64,000 nt of DNA from an uncultured Coriobacteriaceae bacterium (GTDB lineage: Bacteria > Actinomycetota > Coriobacteriia > Coriobacteriales > Coriobacteriaceae): NCBI GenBank assembly GCA_944320725.1, contig CALUIM010000002.1, positions 124,001 through 188,000 on the forward strand. Direction: 5' to 3'. Positions 17,655 to 26,374 of this stretch are shown in pieces. The first letter of the stretch is position 1. Each line of letters starts with the position of its first letter. Under the pieces are notes generated by a model. It did no database searches, was not told where the DNA came from, and saw only the letters and a list, made by a program, of their open reading frames with translations. The position numbers were made by a program, and so were the translations under genes.

Positions 17655-19124
17655 ATGTCAACCACGCTTTGGTTCGCGCGGTGCGCGCAGGAGCACTACG
17701 CTTCGCTACAAGCCGAGGTCGAATCGAGAGATGCGCAGGCTCGGTTGCTGCGCCTGTGCAACGACGATGTCCTCATCCATATGGTGGGAGAGCTTGCGCG
17801 GGCAACAGGGACGTGCAACGCGTGCCTCTACGAAGCAACGGATGAGAATGTGGAGCCGTTGGTTGCCCAGCTTGCGCGGGCGGGTGCGCTCGTGCAGATC
17901 ATATGCTTCGTTTCCAATCTCGATCCAGAGCACATCGCACGGCTCTTTCAATCCGGTGCCACCGAGGTCATCGCGACAAGCGGCGCCGAGGTGCCGCAGC
18001 CGCGTTCGCAGGGACGGCGCGTGGAGAGGACATCCCCCGTGGATGCCATGCAATGTAGCGGCGTGGACGATGACTCGGCATATGGGGGCCAGCGTTGCGA
18101 CGTGCGTGCGGCGCCGGCCCCGCAGTCCACGGTACCAGCATCTATGACGCGCGAGCCGCCCGCCGCGCCGCTGGACGATCTGGATGAGCCGGAGGCTGCT
18201 GGGGGCGGCGCATATGGGCGGGTGCTCGAGCGGGCAGCGCGCAGCGCGGGAGCGCCACCGGTAAGTAGTCCCGCGCAGAAGCTCGCTCCCGTTGTGGTGG
18301 CGGTTGCCGGTTCTGGTGGGAGCGGAAAGACAACATTGCTCGCTGCGCTTGCCGCCTTTGCTGCCCGCGCGGGCTTGCGCACCGCCCTGCTCGATCTCGA
18401 TTTGATGTTTGGAGACGCCTGCTCCTTATTGGGCTCCGAGGAACCGGGCGATATTGGTCTGCTCGTCGAGCCGGCGCAGCGTGGTGTGTTGCGCGAGGAG
18501 GATGTGGTGAGGGCTTCGGCTCGTGTTGCCCCCGGGCTCACCGTGTGGGGCCCCATGGCGGTACCTGAACGTGCAGAGCTCGTAACACCAGGCGTCGAGC
18601 GCCTGATTGACGTGCTGCAGCGTGAGTCTGACATCATCTTTGTCGACACCTCAACGCATTGGAGCGATGCTGTGGCGGCAGCCGTTGCCACCTGCGACCG
18701 CTGCCTTGTTGTAGGCAGCCACGCGGCATCGTCCATCCCGTCCACCAAACGCGTCATCGAGCTCGTGCAGCGTATGGGCGTTGCGCGCACACGGATGGTG
18801 GGCGTGCTCAATCGATTTGGTGACGAGGGCTGCGGCGAGGAGTACGCGCTGCGATTCGAGATGTCCTGTGCACTGAGCGCCAAGGCGTGTATTGCCGATG
18901 GTGGGCGCGAGATAAACGATCTTGCCTCCTTCGGTCAGCTTCCGCAGGCGCTTGAGCGTCAGACGCCGTTTGCGCGCAGCGTAGACGATTTCGCGATGCA
19001 GCTGCTTAAAGAACTGGGTTGTCCGGTGGTAGGGGAGCGTGCATCGTCACAGCCTGCGGGCGCTGCGGCGTCTCGCCGGCGCTTGCGCCTGCCGTGGAAT
19101 AAGCGGGCAGGTGATGCGGCATGA
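17655..19124 (+). CDS. tadZ: TadZ/CpaE-like ParA-type ATPase
   Basis: 489-aa protein with an N-terminal receiver-like pseudo-domain (about residues 1-120, no clear phosphoacceptor), an Ala/Pro-rich linker with low order, and a C-terminal MinD/ParA ATPase starting at VAVAGSGGSGKTTLLAAL (deviant Walker A) followed by LLDLDLMFGD. TadZ proteins sit at the pole and localise the pilus machine. ATG 17655 fits GGAGA better than the ATG at 17643. The stop overlaps tadA (ATGA). Confidence 0.85.
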   Translation: MSTTLWFARCAQEHYASLQAEVESRDAQARLLRLCNDDVLIHMVGELARATGTCNACLYEATDENVEPLVAQLARAGALVQIICFVSNLDPEHIARLFQSGATEVIATSGAEVPQPRSQGRRVERTSPVDAMQCSGVDDDSAYGGQRCDVRAAPAPQSTVPASMTREPPAAPLDDLDEPEAAGGGAYGRVLERAARSAGAPPVSSPAQKLAPVVVAVAGSGGSGKTTLLAALAAFAARAGLRTALLDLDLMFGDACSLLGSEEPGDIGLLVEPAQRGVLREEDVVRASARVAPGLTVWGPMAVPERAELVTPGVERLIDVLQRESDIIFVDTSTHWSDAVAAAVATCDRCLVVGSHAASSIPSTKRVIELVQRMGVARTRMVGVLNRFGDEGCGEEYALRFEMSCALSAKACIADGGREINDLASFGQLPQALERQTPFARSVDDFAMQLLKELGCPVVGERASSQPAGAAASRRRLRLPWNKRAGDAA

Positions 19125-20446
19125 GCGTGCTGGAGCGTGCCGAGCGGGCAACACGAGCGACGCCGCGCCGTAGCCGGTCGACGAGTTTTCGAGAGACGGC
19201 GCGTGCGGTCAAGCGCGATGCGATGGACCGCATTGGCTATGACGAGATGGCGCGCATCGCCGATGCGGATGATCTTGCGCAGGCGCGCGACGAGCTGCGC
19301 GTGGCCGTTGAGGCGGTACTCAACGCCGACGACAGCATTTCGGTGGATGCCGCGGAGCGCAACGAGCTCATCGAGAACGTAATCGACGATGTGGTGGGTC
19401 TGGGCCCGCTGCAGACGCTGCTCGAGGACGATTCGGTGACCGAGATCATGGTCAACGGATGCGTTTCTGCGTATTACGAGCGGGGTGGCGTGCTCTATCC
19501 GTTGGAGCGCATGTTTGAGGATGACGAGCAAATCAAGATTCTCATCGACCGTATCATCTCGCCGCTGGGGCGGCGTATCGACGAGCGGAGCCCCATTGTG
19601 AACGCTCGCCTCAAGCAGGGCTATCGCGTGAATGCGGTTATTCCGCCTGTGGCGATTGACGGACCGCTGCTTACCATACGCAAGTTCTCCGATCGCATCT
19701 CAACGCTTCGTGAGCTTGTGCACCTGGGATCGCTTCCCGCGTGGTATGCCGAGCTGCTCTCGTGTGCGGTTTCGCTGCGCCAAGATCTAGCGGTGGCAGG
19801 CGGTACCGGATCGGGCAAGACGACGTTGCTCAACGCGCTCTCCTGCGAGATTCCCACAGATGAACGCATCGTGACCATCGAGGACTCCGCCGAGCTCAAA
19901 TTTGGCCGCCATCCGCATGTGGTGCGGCTTGAGGCGCGCGAAGCATCCATCGAGGGCGAAGGCGCGGTAACCATTCGCGATTTGGTGACGAATGCCCTGC
20001 GCATGCGCCCCGACCGCATCGTGGTGGGCGAGGTGCGCGGTGCCGAGTGCATCGACATGTTGCAGGCCATGAACACCGGTCACGATGGGTCGCTCACCAC
20101 GCTGCATGCAGGAACCGAGGAAGAGGCGGTTGTGCGCCTCACCTTGCTTGCGCGCTATGGCATCAATCTGCCTTCAGAGCTTATCGAGGAGCAGATCGCC
20201 ATGGCGCTCGACGGCATCATCATGTCCGAGCGTCACGCAGACGGCAGGCGCTTCGTCACATCGTATTCCGGCGTGTCGCGCAGCGAGCAGGGCGGCGTGC
20301 ATCTGACGCGCTACGTGACGTTCGACCGTGCCACGTGCGCCTGGACGCTCAACCAAGAGCCGCCGTTTATCGAAGAGGCGCTGCGGGCCGGCGTCCTTAC
20401 ACAGCAGGAGGTGGAACAATGGCGCAGCTCATGCCCTGCCTCGTAG
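19121..20446 (+). CDS. tadA: TadA/CpaF-type pilus assembly ATPase
   Basis: 441-aa secretion ATPase of the GspE/VirB11 superfamily that powers Flp pilus extension and perhaps retraction. N-terminal helical domain (residues 30-110), then the core: Walker A AGGTGSGKTTLLNAL, Asp box (TIEDSAEL), Walker B RPDRIVVGEVRGAE and His box (TGHDGSLTTLHAG). Overlaps tadZ by 4 nt and tadB by 28 nt, so translation is probably coupled. Confidence 0.95.
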   Translation: MSVLERAERATRATPRRSRSTSFRETARAVKRDAMDRIGYDEMARIADADDLAQARDELRVAVEAVLNADDSISVDAAERNELIENVIDDVVGLGPLQTLLEDDSVTEIMVNGCVSAYYERGGVLYPLERMFEDDEQIKILIDRIISPLGRRIDERSPIVNARLKQGYRVNAVIPPVAIDGPLLTIRKFSDRISTLRELVHLGSLPAWYAELLSCAVSLRQDLAVAGGTGSGKTTLLNALSCEIPTDERIVTIEDSAELKFGRHPHVVRLEAREASIEGEGAVTIRDLVTNALRMRPDRIVVGEVRGAECIDMLQAMNTGHDGSLTTLHAGTEEEAVVRLTLLARYGINLPSELIEEQIAMALDGIIMSERHADGRRFVTSYSGVSRSEQGGVHLTRYVTFDRATCAWTLNQEPPFIEEALRAGVLTQQEVEQWRSSCPAS

Positions 20447-21354
20447 GAGCGCTCGCGTGTCTTGCCTGTTGGGAGGCACTGTGGTGCGTGCAGTATCACG
20501 TGCCCGCGGTGGGCGTGCGGGCGCATGGACCGGCAGATGCGGCCCAGGGCGCGCTTGCTGGTGTGGGTGCGTTTGCGCTGCGACGCGTTCCCGCCGCGAA
20601 CGTGCTCGGGCGCTATGCCCAAGAGCTTGCAGAAATGTTGAGACTGCGCTGGCAGGTGAGCGGAAACGAGGCTGCGTTGGGCTTGCTCATCACGGCATCC
20701 GTTGCCTGTGCGCTCGCTGGGGGCATCATCGCCATGTCTCCTGTAGGAGCAATTGCGGGGCTTGCTGCGCCCTGTGCGGTTTGTGCCGGACGCATCTCGC
20801 GTGCGCGGCGGGAGCGGCAACGGGCACTCGAGACCGCCATGCCGGAGGCGTTTGGTGCGCTAGCGATCTCGCTGGGATCGGGGCATTCGCTTGCACAGGC
20901 GCTGCGGTTTGTAGGCAACCATGCGCAAGAGCCGGTGAAGTCGGAGTTCATGAAGGTGTCATGCTCCATCGCGTGCGGTGTGCCGGCGTCCGAGGCGCTC
21001 GATGCCATGATTGAACATCTCAAGGCGCCGGGGCTCGACCTTGTGGCACTGGCCCTCAAGGTGTCTCAGCGTACCGGCGCGCCGCTCAAGGACATGCTGG
21101 GTGAGGCATCGCGGATGGTGGGCGAGCGCATTGAACTCGAGCGCCGCCTCGAGGTGAAGACCGCGCAGGCACGTATGTCGGCGCGCATGGTGGCGCTCAT
21201 GCCCATCGCCATGATCGGTGTTCTCACACTTATTTCGCCCGATTTTCGCGATGGTCTCGCCTCGACCACGGGCACCGTCTCGGTGGGAATCGCGCTTGTG
21301 CTGAACCTCATGGCGTGGGTGGCGATTCGAAAAATCATGGAGGTGAGGCTCTGA
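20419..21354 (+). CDS. tadB: TadB-like inner-membrane platform protein
   Basis: 311-aa T2SSF-domain membrane protein. Hydrophobic segments near residues 1-20, 85-125 and two at the C-terminus flank a cytoplasmic domain with GSGHSLAQALRFVGNHA and MIEHLKAPGLDLVALAL, typical of TadB. It forms the membrane base with TadC and touches TadA. ATG 20419 has AGGAGGTGGAACA and starts inside tadA; the longer frame upstream is only the tadA overlap. Confidence 0.88.
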   Translation: MAQLMPCLVGALACLACWEALWCVQYHVPAVGVRAHGPADAAQGALAGVGAFALRRVPAANVLGRYAQELAEMLRLRWQVSGNEAALGLLITASVACALAGGIIAMSPVGAIAGLAAPCAVCAGRISRARRERQRALETAMPEAFGALAISLGSGHSLAQALRFVGNHAQEPVKSEFMKVSCSIACGVPASEALDAMIEHLKAPGLDLVALALKVSQRTGAPLKDMLGEASRMVGERIELERRLEVKTAQARMSARMVALMPIAMIGVLTLISPDFRDGLASTTGTVSVGIALVLNLMAWVAIRKIMEVRL

Positions 21355-22001
21355 TGGCAGATCCAACGCAGGTTCTGCTGCTGGCAGATGCATGTTTCGC
21401 AGCGCTGTGCTCCTGGATGGTGACTTCGTGGGAGCCGTGGGACCGCGCATGGCTCGCACGGGAGGCACGCGCGCTGTGCCGGCGGCTCGAGCTGGCGTGT
21501 AAGCCTGCCATGCGTGCGGTGCGCGCACGCGTGACATCGCACGGCGCTCGTACAGCACGTGTTTCGCTTGGCGAGGTATCCGAGATGATCGACGTGGTGC
21601 GGCTCGGGCTTACCGCGGGGCTCTCATTCGATGCGGCGCTTGCCATGTATTGCTTATTTCGCACGTCGCGGCTCTCGAAGCTGCTGGGCGAGGCGGCGCT
21701 TTCATGGCGTATCGGTGCCGCAACGCGCGGAGAAGCGCTTGGCGGCGTAGCGCAAGCGGCGGGTGTTCGCTCGCTTGAATCGTTTGGCATTGCTGTGGCG
21801 CAGGCGCTTGCGCTTGGCGCGCCGCTCGCAGAGACCCTGCTCGGCCAGGCGCGCGAGATTCGCGCTGCGCACCGGGCGGCTGTTGAACGTGAAATCGAAC
21901 GCGCACCGGTCAAGCTGCTCGTGCCGGTGGGGACGCTCATCTTGCCGGCGCTCTTGTTGTCCATAATGGGCCCGCTGCTTGCAGCCAGCGGGATGGTGTG
22001 A
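21354..22001 (+). CDS. tadC: TadC-like membrane platform protein
   Basis: 215-aa T2SSF-domain protein, shorter than tadB. After an N-terminal membrane segment the conserved core reads VSEMIDVVRLGLTAGLSFDA, and the C-terminus has a long hydrophobic hairpin (LLVPVGTLILPALLLSIMGP). The start overlaps the tadB stop (TGATG). Pairs with TadB. Confidence 0.85.
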   Translation: MADPTQVLLLADACFAALCSWMVTSWEPWDRAWLAREARALCRRLELACKPAMRAVRARVTSHGARTARVSLGEVSEMIDVVRLGLTAGLSFDAALAMYCLFRTSRLSKLLGEAALSWRIGAATRGEALGGVAQAAGVRSLESFGIAVAQALALGAPLAETLLGQAREIRAAHRAAVEREIERAPVKLLVPVGTLILPALLLSIMGPLLAASGMV

Positions 22002-22013
22002 GGAGGTATACCG

Positions 22014-22247
22014 ATGAAAAACATGCGAAATGCCTGCATGGATGTTGCGCGTGAGATTGAGGGGATGAGGCAGGCACTGACGTTTTCGCTGGTGCCGCTC
22101 GCACGCGAGCGCAGGGCACAGGGCACCACGGAATACGCCATCCTGGTAGGCGTTCTAGTCGTTATTGCGATCTTGGCCATCATCGCATTTCGTGATCGCG
22201 TGAGCGAGCTGTGGGAGGCCATCTCGAGTGGCATCAACAGCCTGTAA
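22014..22247 (+). CDS. Flp-type pilin (first copy)
   Basis: 77-aa prepilin, the likely main fibre subunit. A 39-residue basic leader precedes RAQGTTEYAILVGVLVVIAI, with the EY pair and long hydrophobic stem of Flp pilins; the mature part would be about 40 aa. The spacing from Gly to Glu (G-x-x-E) is shorter than the G-x4-E of proteobacterial Flp. GGAGGTATACCG precedes the ATG. Processing needs a TadV/CpaA-type peptidase, not found in the window. Confidence 0.85.
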   Translation: MKNMRNACMDVAREIEGMRQALTFSLVPLARERRAQGTTEYAILVGVLVVIAILAIIAFRDRVSELWEAISSGINSL

Positions 22248-22849
22248 TGGGACGGGCTGCGGCGAACAAGCTGCGCCAAGGGGCACTCGTGTGTGCGATA
22301 GCGGCCGTGCTTGCGGCGACCTTGCTGCTGGTAATGGGCACTCACGCGCCCGAAGCGCATCAAGAAGCGCCTTCCGCATCGTCGGAAAGAGGAGGCGCAG
22401 CAGGCAGCAGCGGGCTGGAGGCGTTCGGTCACGCCGCACCATCCTCTGCGGCAACCTTTCTCGACGATCTTGAGCGCGCATCGCTTGAGCAACAGGGTGC
22501 GGAAGGGCCGCGCGAGGAGGCACCGCCAGAGGGCGACGCAGAAGCGGATGCGGCGTCAGGGAGCGCATTACCAGCTGAAGCGCTCGATGCTGCGGCCGAG
22601 CAGGGCTCTGTGGCGGTTGCTTGGAGCGCTAACGAGGCGCTTCCCCATGTGGCCGCCACCCTGCTCGAGGCGTATCGCGATGAGGGGAGCGCAACGCTTG
22701 TTACCAGCGGGTACCTGGATGTAAGGGGCATGGTATGGGGCATGGTGGCAACCGGCGAGGCGGGCTGGGTGGATATTGCGTTCGTGTATGCAGACGCGTC
22801 GGACGACACGGCAACCGCGCGCGTGGCGCGACTGCGCCCGCCGGCATGA
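22247..22849 (+). CDS. Hypothetical exported protein within the tad operon
   Basis: 200 aa, not recognised. Residues 10-32 form a signal anchor (LVCAIAAVLAATLLLVMG), then a long Glu/Ala/Ser-rich linker, then a folded C-terminal part of about 75 residues (VAVAWSANEALPHVAATLL to ARVARLRP). Starts on the last base of the first pilin stop (TAATG) and overlaps the second pilin by 4 nt, so it is certainly part of the operon. A minor pilin-associated or surface factor is a reasonable guess only. Confidence 0.7.
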   Translation: MGRAAANKLRQGALVCAIAAVLAATLLLVMGTHAPEAHQEAPSASSERGGAAGSSGLEAFGHAAPSSAATFLDDLERASLEQQGAEGPREEAPPEGDAEADAASGSALPAEALDAAAEQGSVAVAWSANEALPHVAATLLEAYRDEGSATLVTSGYLDVRGMVWGMVATGEAGWVDIAFVYADASDDTATARVARLRPPA

Positions 22850-23070
22850 CGTTTGTCGGGAGGATCACGGATGAATGGCAGCTGCACAGTGAGGAACGCG
22901 CACAGGGAACGGTTGAATATGCGGTTGTCACCTCCGTGTTTGTTGTCATCGTTACGGCGCTGGCGCTGCTGGTGCGCGCGGGCCAAGAGGGCGTACTGCT
23001 CTCACTTGTCGAGGAGGCGGCCTCACACGTGTTCTCGGCCGCTGGCGCCGTCGATATCGCTCTGTATTGA
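22846..23070 (+). CDS. Flp-like pilin (second copy)
   Basis: 74-aa prepilin-like protein. A short 18-residue leader with the processing motif ERAQGTVEYAVV is followed by a hydrophobic stem VFVVIVTALALL. Sequence differs from the first copy except around the motif, so it could be a minor subunit. ATG 22846 overlaps the preceding stop (ATGA). Confidence 0.75.
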   Translation: MTFVGRITDEWQLHSEERAQGTVEYAVVTSVFVVIVTALALLVRAGQEGVLLSLVEEAASHVFSAAGAVDIALY

Positions 23071-23548
23071 GCTGACACGTGCGGAGCGTCGCGCCCAGGC
23101 AACAATCGAGGCGGCGCTGCTGCTTCCCAGCTTTCTTATCGTGCTGTTACTCGCGCTGCAGCCGATATGTCTGCTGTATACGCGTGCGGTCATGGAGTCC
23201 GCTGCCGCAGAAACCGCTCGCCTTATGATTACCACCTCGACGCCCGACGCCGATGGCTACCGCTCCTTTGCTCAGCGTCGCTTGGCTGCCGTGCCCGACC
23301 TCGACATATTCCATGCAGGCGGTCCACTGTCGTGGGATATCGAGACCGTTGCCTCATCGCAAGGGGATGCGGTACGCGTCTCAATTGAGGGGGCTGTGTC
23401 GCCGCTGCCCGTATTGGGAGCATTCGTGGGGATGTGGGGCGAGCGGAACGCATCCGGCGATGTGGTGTTGCGCGTCGAGGCCGCATATCGCGGAAGACCC
23501 GAGTGGTTGGAGGGGAGTTATGCGTCGTGGATTTCGGCATGGGGTTGA
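23066..23548 (+). CDS. tadE: TadE-like pseudopilin (start uncertain)
   Basis: About 160 aa. RRAQATIEAALLLPSFLIVL gives the TadE-type prepilin motif and stem, followed by a soluble C-terminal domain (ETARLMITTSTPDADGYRSF onward). The start is unclear: no ATG, GTG or TTG lies in frame just before the motif. ATT 23066 or CTG 23072, overlapping the second pilin stop, are candidates; ATG 22853 or 22919 would add residues that are only the shifted reading of the pilin gene. Non-standard or coupled initiation is possible. Confidence 0.65.
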   Translation: MELTRAERRAQATIEAALLLPSFLIVLLLALQPICLLYTRAVMESAAAETARLMITTSTPDADGYRSFAQRRLAAVPDLDIFHAGGPLSWDIETVASSQGDAVRVSIEGAVSPLPVLGAFVGMWGERNASGDVVLRVEAAYRGRPEWLEGSYASWISAWG

Positions 23549-25556
23549 TTTGTTTATCGAGGACGGCGCGTACACCACAGTGGCGTCCGCCGTGTCGATC
23601 CTCGTGGTGCTCACATTGCTCTTCTCGACGGTGACGGCGGTATGGAGCCTGTCGCGTGCCGGTGATGTGCAGGTGGCTGCCGATGCCACGGCACTTGCCG
23701 GATCGAATGTTGTGGGGTCGTATTACACCGCTGCCACGGTGGTCGATGCTGCGGTGCTGAGCATGGGGCTCGCGGGCTTTTGCGTTACCGGCACGGGGCT
23801 GGTGGGGCTGCTTATTCCCGGGGCCAATGCCATAGCCGTCGAGACCATCAAGACGGGCGTCAAGCTGCTTGAGACCCGCAACAAGTTCGCCACGTCCGCT
23901 TCGAAGGGGCTCTCCAAGCTGGAGAAGGCGTTGCCGTATCTCGCTGCTGCCAATGCGACGCGCACGTGTTCGGCACAGGGCTCAGAGCGAATCGCCTATA
24001 CCGGGACCGCGCTTGTGGTGCCTACGACTTCGGCATCGAAGTTTCCAGCGCTTGAGGGAGAGGGCGTGCAAACCGAGGCACTCGAGACCTCGGCAGAGGC
24101 GCTTGATGGCGCGGCAGACGAGCTCGAGGCGGCTTCTCAAAAGACTGAGGCGGAGAAGCGCCGGGCCTGGATTGCCGATTGCGGGCGCGATGGCTTCAAC
24201 ATGCAAGAGCGCGCCGGCAAGCTTTCGAGTATCTCGGCTGCAGAGAATCCCGATTACGCCTCGAGTGTGACCTGGGATCCTCAGGTTGGCATCGACCGTA
24301 CCCGCGCCTACTATCGCAGCAGGCTTGCCAGCGAGGCACCGCAGGGTTCGAGCGCCGAGGCGCAGGCAGACTCTGCAGCGCGTCGGGTCTTCTATGCATA
24401 TGCGCTCGAACAATTCGAGGGTGCGTACGTGGTTGAGCAGGATGGGCGCGTGAGTATGTCGGTGCCGCTGCTGCCGCGCAATACTAGCGAAGTTCGCGGC
24501 ACCACGCTCTACACCGATGCCGTGTGGCCAACAACCTACGAGGAAAACGGCCTGACCATGCACTATGGCCTGTCGTGCCCGGGGGCAACGGGCGGCGCGG
24601 GACCCTCCATTTCGCTTGCTGCGCAGGAGGGTGGCCGGGCGCGCGAGTGCGAGGCCTGCCGGTTTGGTGTGGGTGACGTGGGCAAGACGCCCGCTGCCTC
24701 AACGTCGATCGACAACGGATACGAGTACCATCTGCGCGAATATACGTTAGCCCTGCAGGACTATGTCGCCGCTCGCAACCACGAGCTCGAGCTGGAGCGG
24801 CGTGCCAAGGAACAAGCGGGTATTGCGCGCGAATCGTTCGAGGATGCGCTGGCCACGCTCGCCAACAAGCGACCCAGCATCGCGCCGCCTGGGCGCTACG
24901 GCTGTTTGGCGTTCACGGTTACCGGAGAGCTTGCGGCGTCGGACGAGCTACACAACCCGTTTACGGCAACCGGTGCGGTGGGTGCGCGCGGGGCGCTTTC
25001 GGCCTCGGTGTTGGCGCCGGATGGCGGGACGGAAGACAACAACGTGCTTTCTGAGTTCTTCAGCTCGGTGGAGGCGCATTCGGGCGGGCAGGGTGCCGTT
25101 GGCCTCATTGGCGACGTCATGGACGTGTGGGGCAAGCTGCTCGTGGCGTACGACGATATAGGCGATGGACTCGCCAAGCTCTTCGAAGATCTGACGGATG
25201 GGCTGTCCGCGTTCGGCTTCACTCCGCTGGCAACATGGCTCTCGGATACCCTCAGCACTACCGTAAGCACCCTCGGTCTTGAGCCTGCGGACCTACGGCT
25301 CAAAAAGCCGGTCCTCACCGATAGTGCTAACGTGCTCGCGAAAGCGAATCTAGGAAGTGCGGCAGATGCGCAGGAGCTGCTGCGATCGCTGCCGCTCGGC
25401 TCGAGCGATCCGGTTGCAGTACTCCAGGCGCTGGGTTACGAGGTGCAAGAGCGCATCAGCGAGACCACGTTCACCCTCGCCGAGATACCCCTGCCCGGCG
25501 GCGGATCTATTCCCATAACCATCCGCGTTAAAGACCTCATGAAGGGGGTGACATAA
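23520..25556 (+). CDS. Large TadG-like pilus-associated protein
   Basis: 678 aa. N-terminal segment FIEDGAYTTVASAVSILVVLT has the charged-then-hydrophobic layout of TadG/TadE stems, followed by AADATALAGSNVVGSY, the conserved start of Flp pilus-assembly TadG domains. The rest is a large Ala/Glu-rich extracellular region with a likely coiled coil (about residues 170-230 and 410-440). ATG 23520 has GAGGGGAGTT. Overlaps the tadE-like gene by 29 nt. Length is far beyond usual TadG, so it may form a tip or anchoring component; this is inferred. Confidence 0.75.
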   Translation: MRRGFRHGVDLFIEDGAYTTVASAVSILVVLTLLFSTVTAVWSLSRAGDVQVAADATALAGSNVVGSYYTAATVVDAAVLSMGLAGFCVTGTGLVGLLIPGANAIAVETIKTGVKLLETRNKFATSASKGLSKLEKALPYLAAANATRTCSAQGSERIAYTGTALVVPTTSASKFPALEGEGVQTEALETSAEALDGAADELEAASQKTEAEKRRAWIADCGRDGFNMQERAGKLSSISAAENPDYASSVTWDPQVGIDRTRAYYRSRLASEAPQGSSAEAQADSAARRVFYAYALEQFEGAYVVEQDGRVSMSVPLLPRNTSEVRGTTLYTDAVWPTTYEENGLTMHYGLSCPGATGGAGPSISLAAQEGGRARECEACRFGVGDVGKTPAASTSIDNGYEYHLREYTLALQDYVAARNHELELERRAKEQAGIARESFEDALATLANKRPSIAPPGRYGCLAFTVTGELAASDELHNPFTATGAVGARGALSASVLAPDGGTEDNNVLSEFFSSVEAHSGGQGAVGLIGDVMDVWGKLLVAYDDIGDGLAKLFEDLTDGLSAFGFTPLATWLSDTLSTTVSTLGLEPADLRLKKPVLTDSANVLAKANLGSAADAQELLRSLPLGSSDPVAVLQALGYEVQERISETTFTLAEIPLPGGGSIPITIRVKDLMKGVT

Positions 25557-26032
25557 TGTATGCACGTGGCGTGGCCCGCGAGTGCCGTGCGCAGGCGGTG
25601 GTTGAGATGGCAATCGTCACGCCGGTGCTCATCGTGTTGGCGCTCATCTCCTGCAACCTCATGATCTTCGCGGCAGCGGTTGCGCGGTTCGATCGCGTGG
25701 TGCCCGATATCGTGCTGGCGCATGCGGTGTCGCCCGCCGGTATGACGGGAGCCGATGGCGGTGAGGATGCTACCGCGACGGTTGCCGCTCAGATCGAGCA
25801 GGCCATGACGGGCTACGACGTTGAGATCACGGTCGAGCGAAGTGTGGGATCAGACGAGGACGGCGGCATGCTTGCCTTGGTGGGGGCGTTGCATACCTAT
25901 CGGTGCACGATGTCGTATACGCCCTGGCCCGGTGCGCTGTCCATTGCGGGCGTGAACATTGGCTCGCCGCTCGCGCTCAAGCACGTGCGCGAGACGGTGC
26001 TCGACCCCTGGCGTCCAGGCGTGGTGATGTGA
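25556..26032 (+). CDS. TadE-like pseudopilin (second)
   Basis: 158 aa. CRAQAVVEMAIVTPVLIVLA is a clear TadE-type motif and stem, followed by a periplasm-facing domain. TAATG overlap with the preceding gene. Shares the R-A-Q-[GA]-x-x-E signature with the other pilin-like proteins of the operon. Confidence 0.8.
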   Translation: MYARGVARECRAQAVVEMAIVTPVLIVLALISCNLMIFAAAVARFDRVVPDIVLAHAVSPAGMTGADGGEDATATVAAQIEQAMTGYDVEITVERSVGSDEDGGMLALVGALHTYRCTMSYTPWPGALSIAGVNIGSPLALKHVRETVLDPWRPGVVM

Positions 26033-26374
26033 TTGCGTGCGGTAGAGATTGCATCAATTGCGCGGGGTCTTGATGAGCTGGGGTGGCAGGCTGGCCGCGT
26101 CGTGGTTGCCACCGGGTTTTGGCAGCGCGCTTTTGGCCTCATTGGGGCCTCATGGCGCATGCGGCATCTGCGCAGGGCGGGCGGCGGTACGCAGCAAGCG
26201 AATATCGTCATGGTCTTCCCGCGCTGCGCCTCGGTGCATACCTTCTTCATGGGATGCTCGATCGACGTCGCGTTCATTGGCAGAGATGGGACCGTGCTGC
26301 AGATATATGGCGATGTGGGACCGGGGCGGGTGCTCAGGGTACCGGACGCTTTAGCCGTGATCGAATACTTGTAG
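26033..26374 (+). CDS. DUF192-family protein at the end of the tad operon
   Basis: 113 aa with the DUF192 core: MVFPRCASVHTFFMGCSIDVAFI, then G-x-V-L-Q-I and a closing P-D-A-x-A-V-I-E. The family is a small beta-barrel of unknown function, often exported or membrane-linked. Here there is no signal peptide. Start TTG directly follows the TGA of the pseudopilin gene, so it is likely the last gene of the tad operon. Confidence 0.75.
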   Translation: MRAVEIASIARGLDELGWQAGRVVVATGFWQRAFGLIGASWRMRHLRRAGGGTQQANIVMVFPRCASVHTFFMGCSIDVAFIGRDGTVLQIYGDVGPGRVLRVPDALAVIEYL

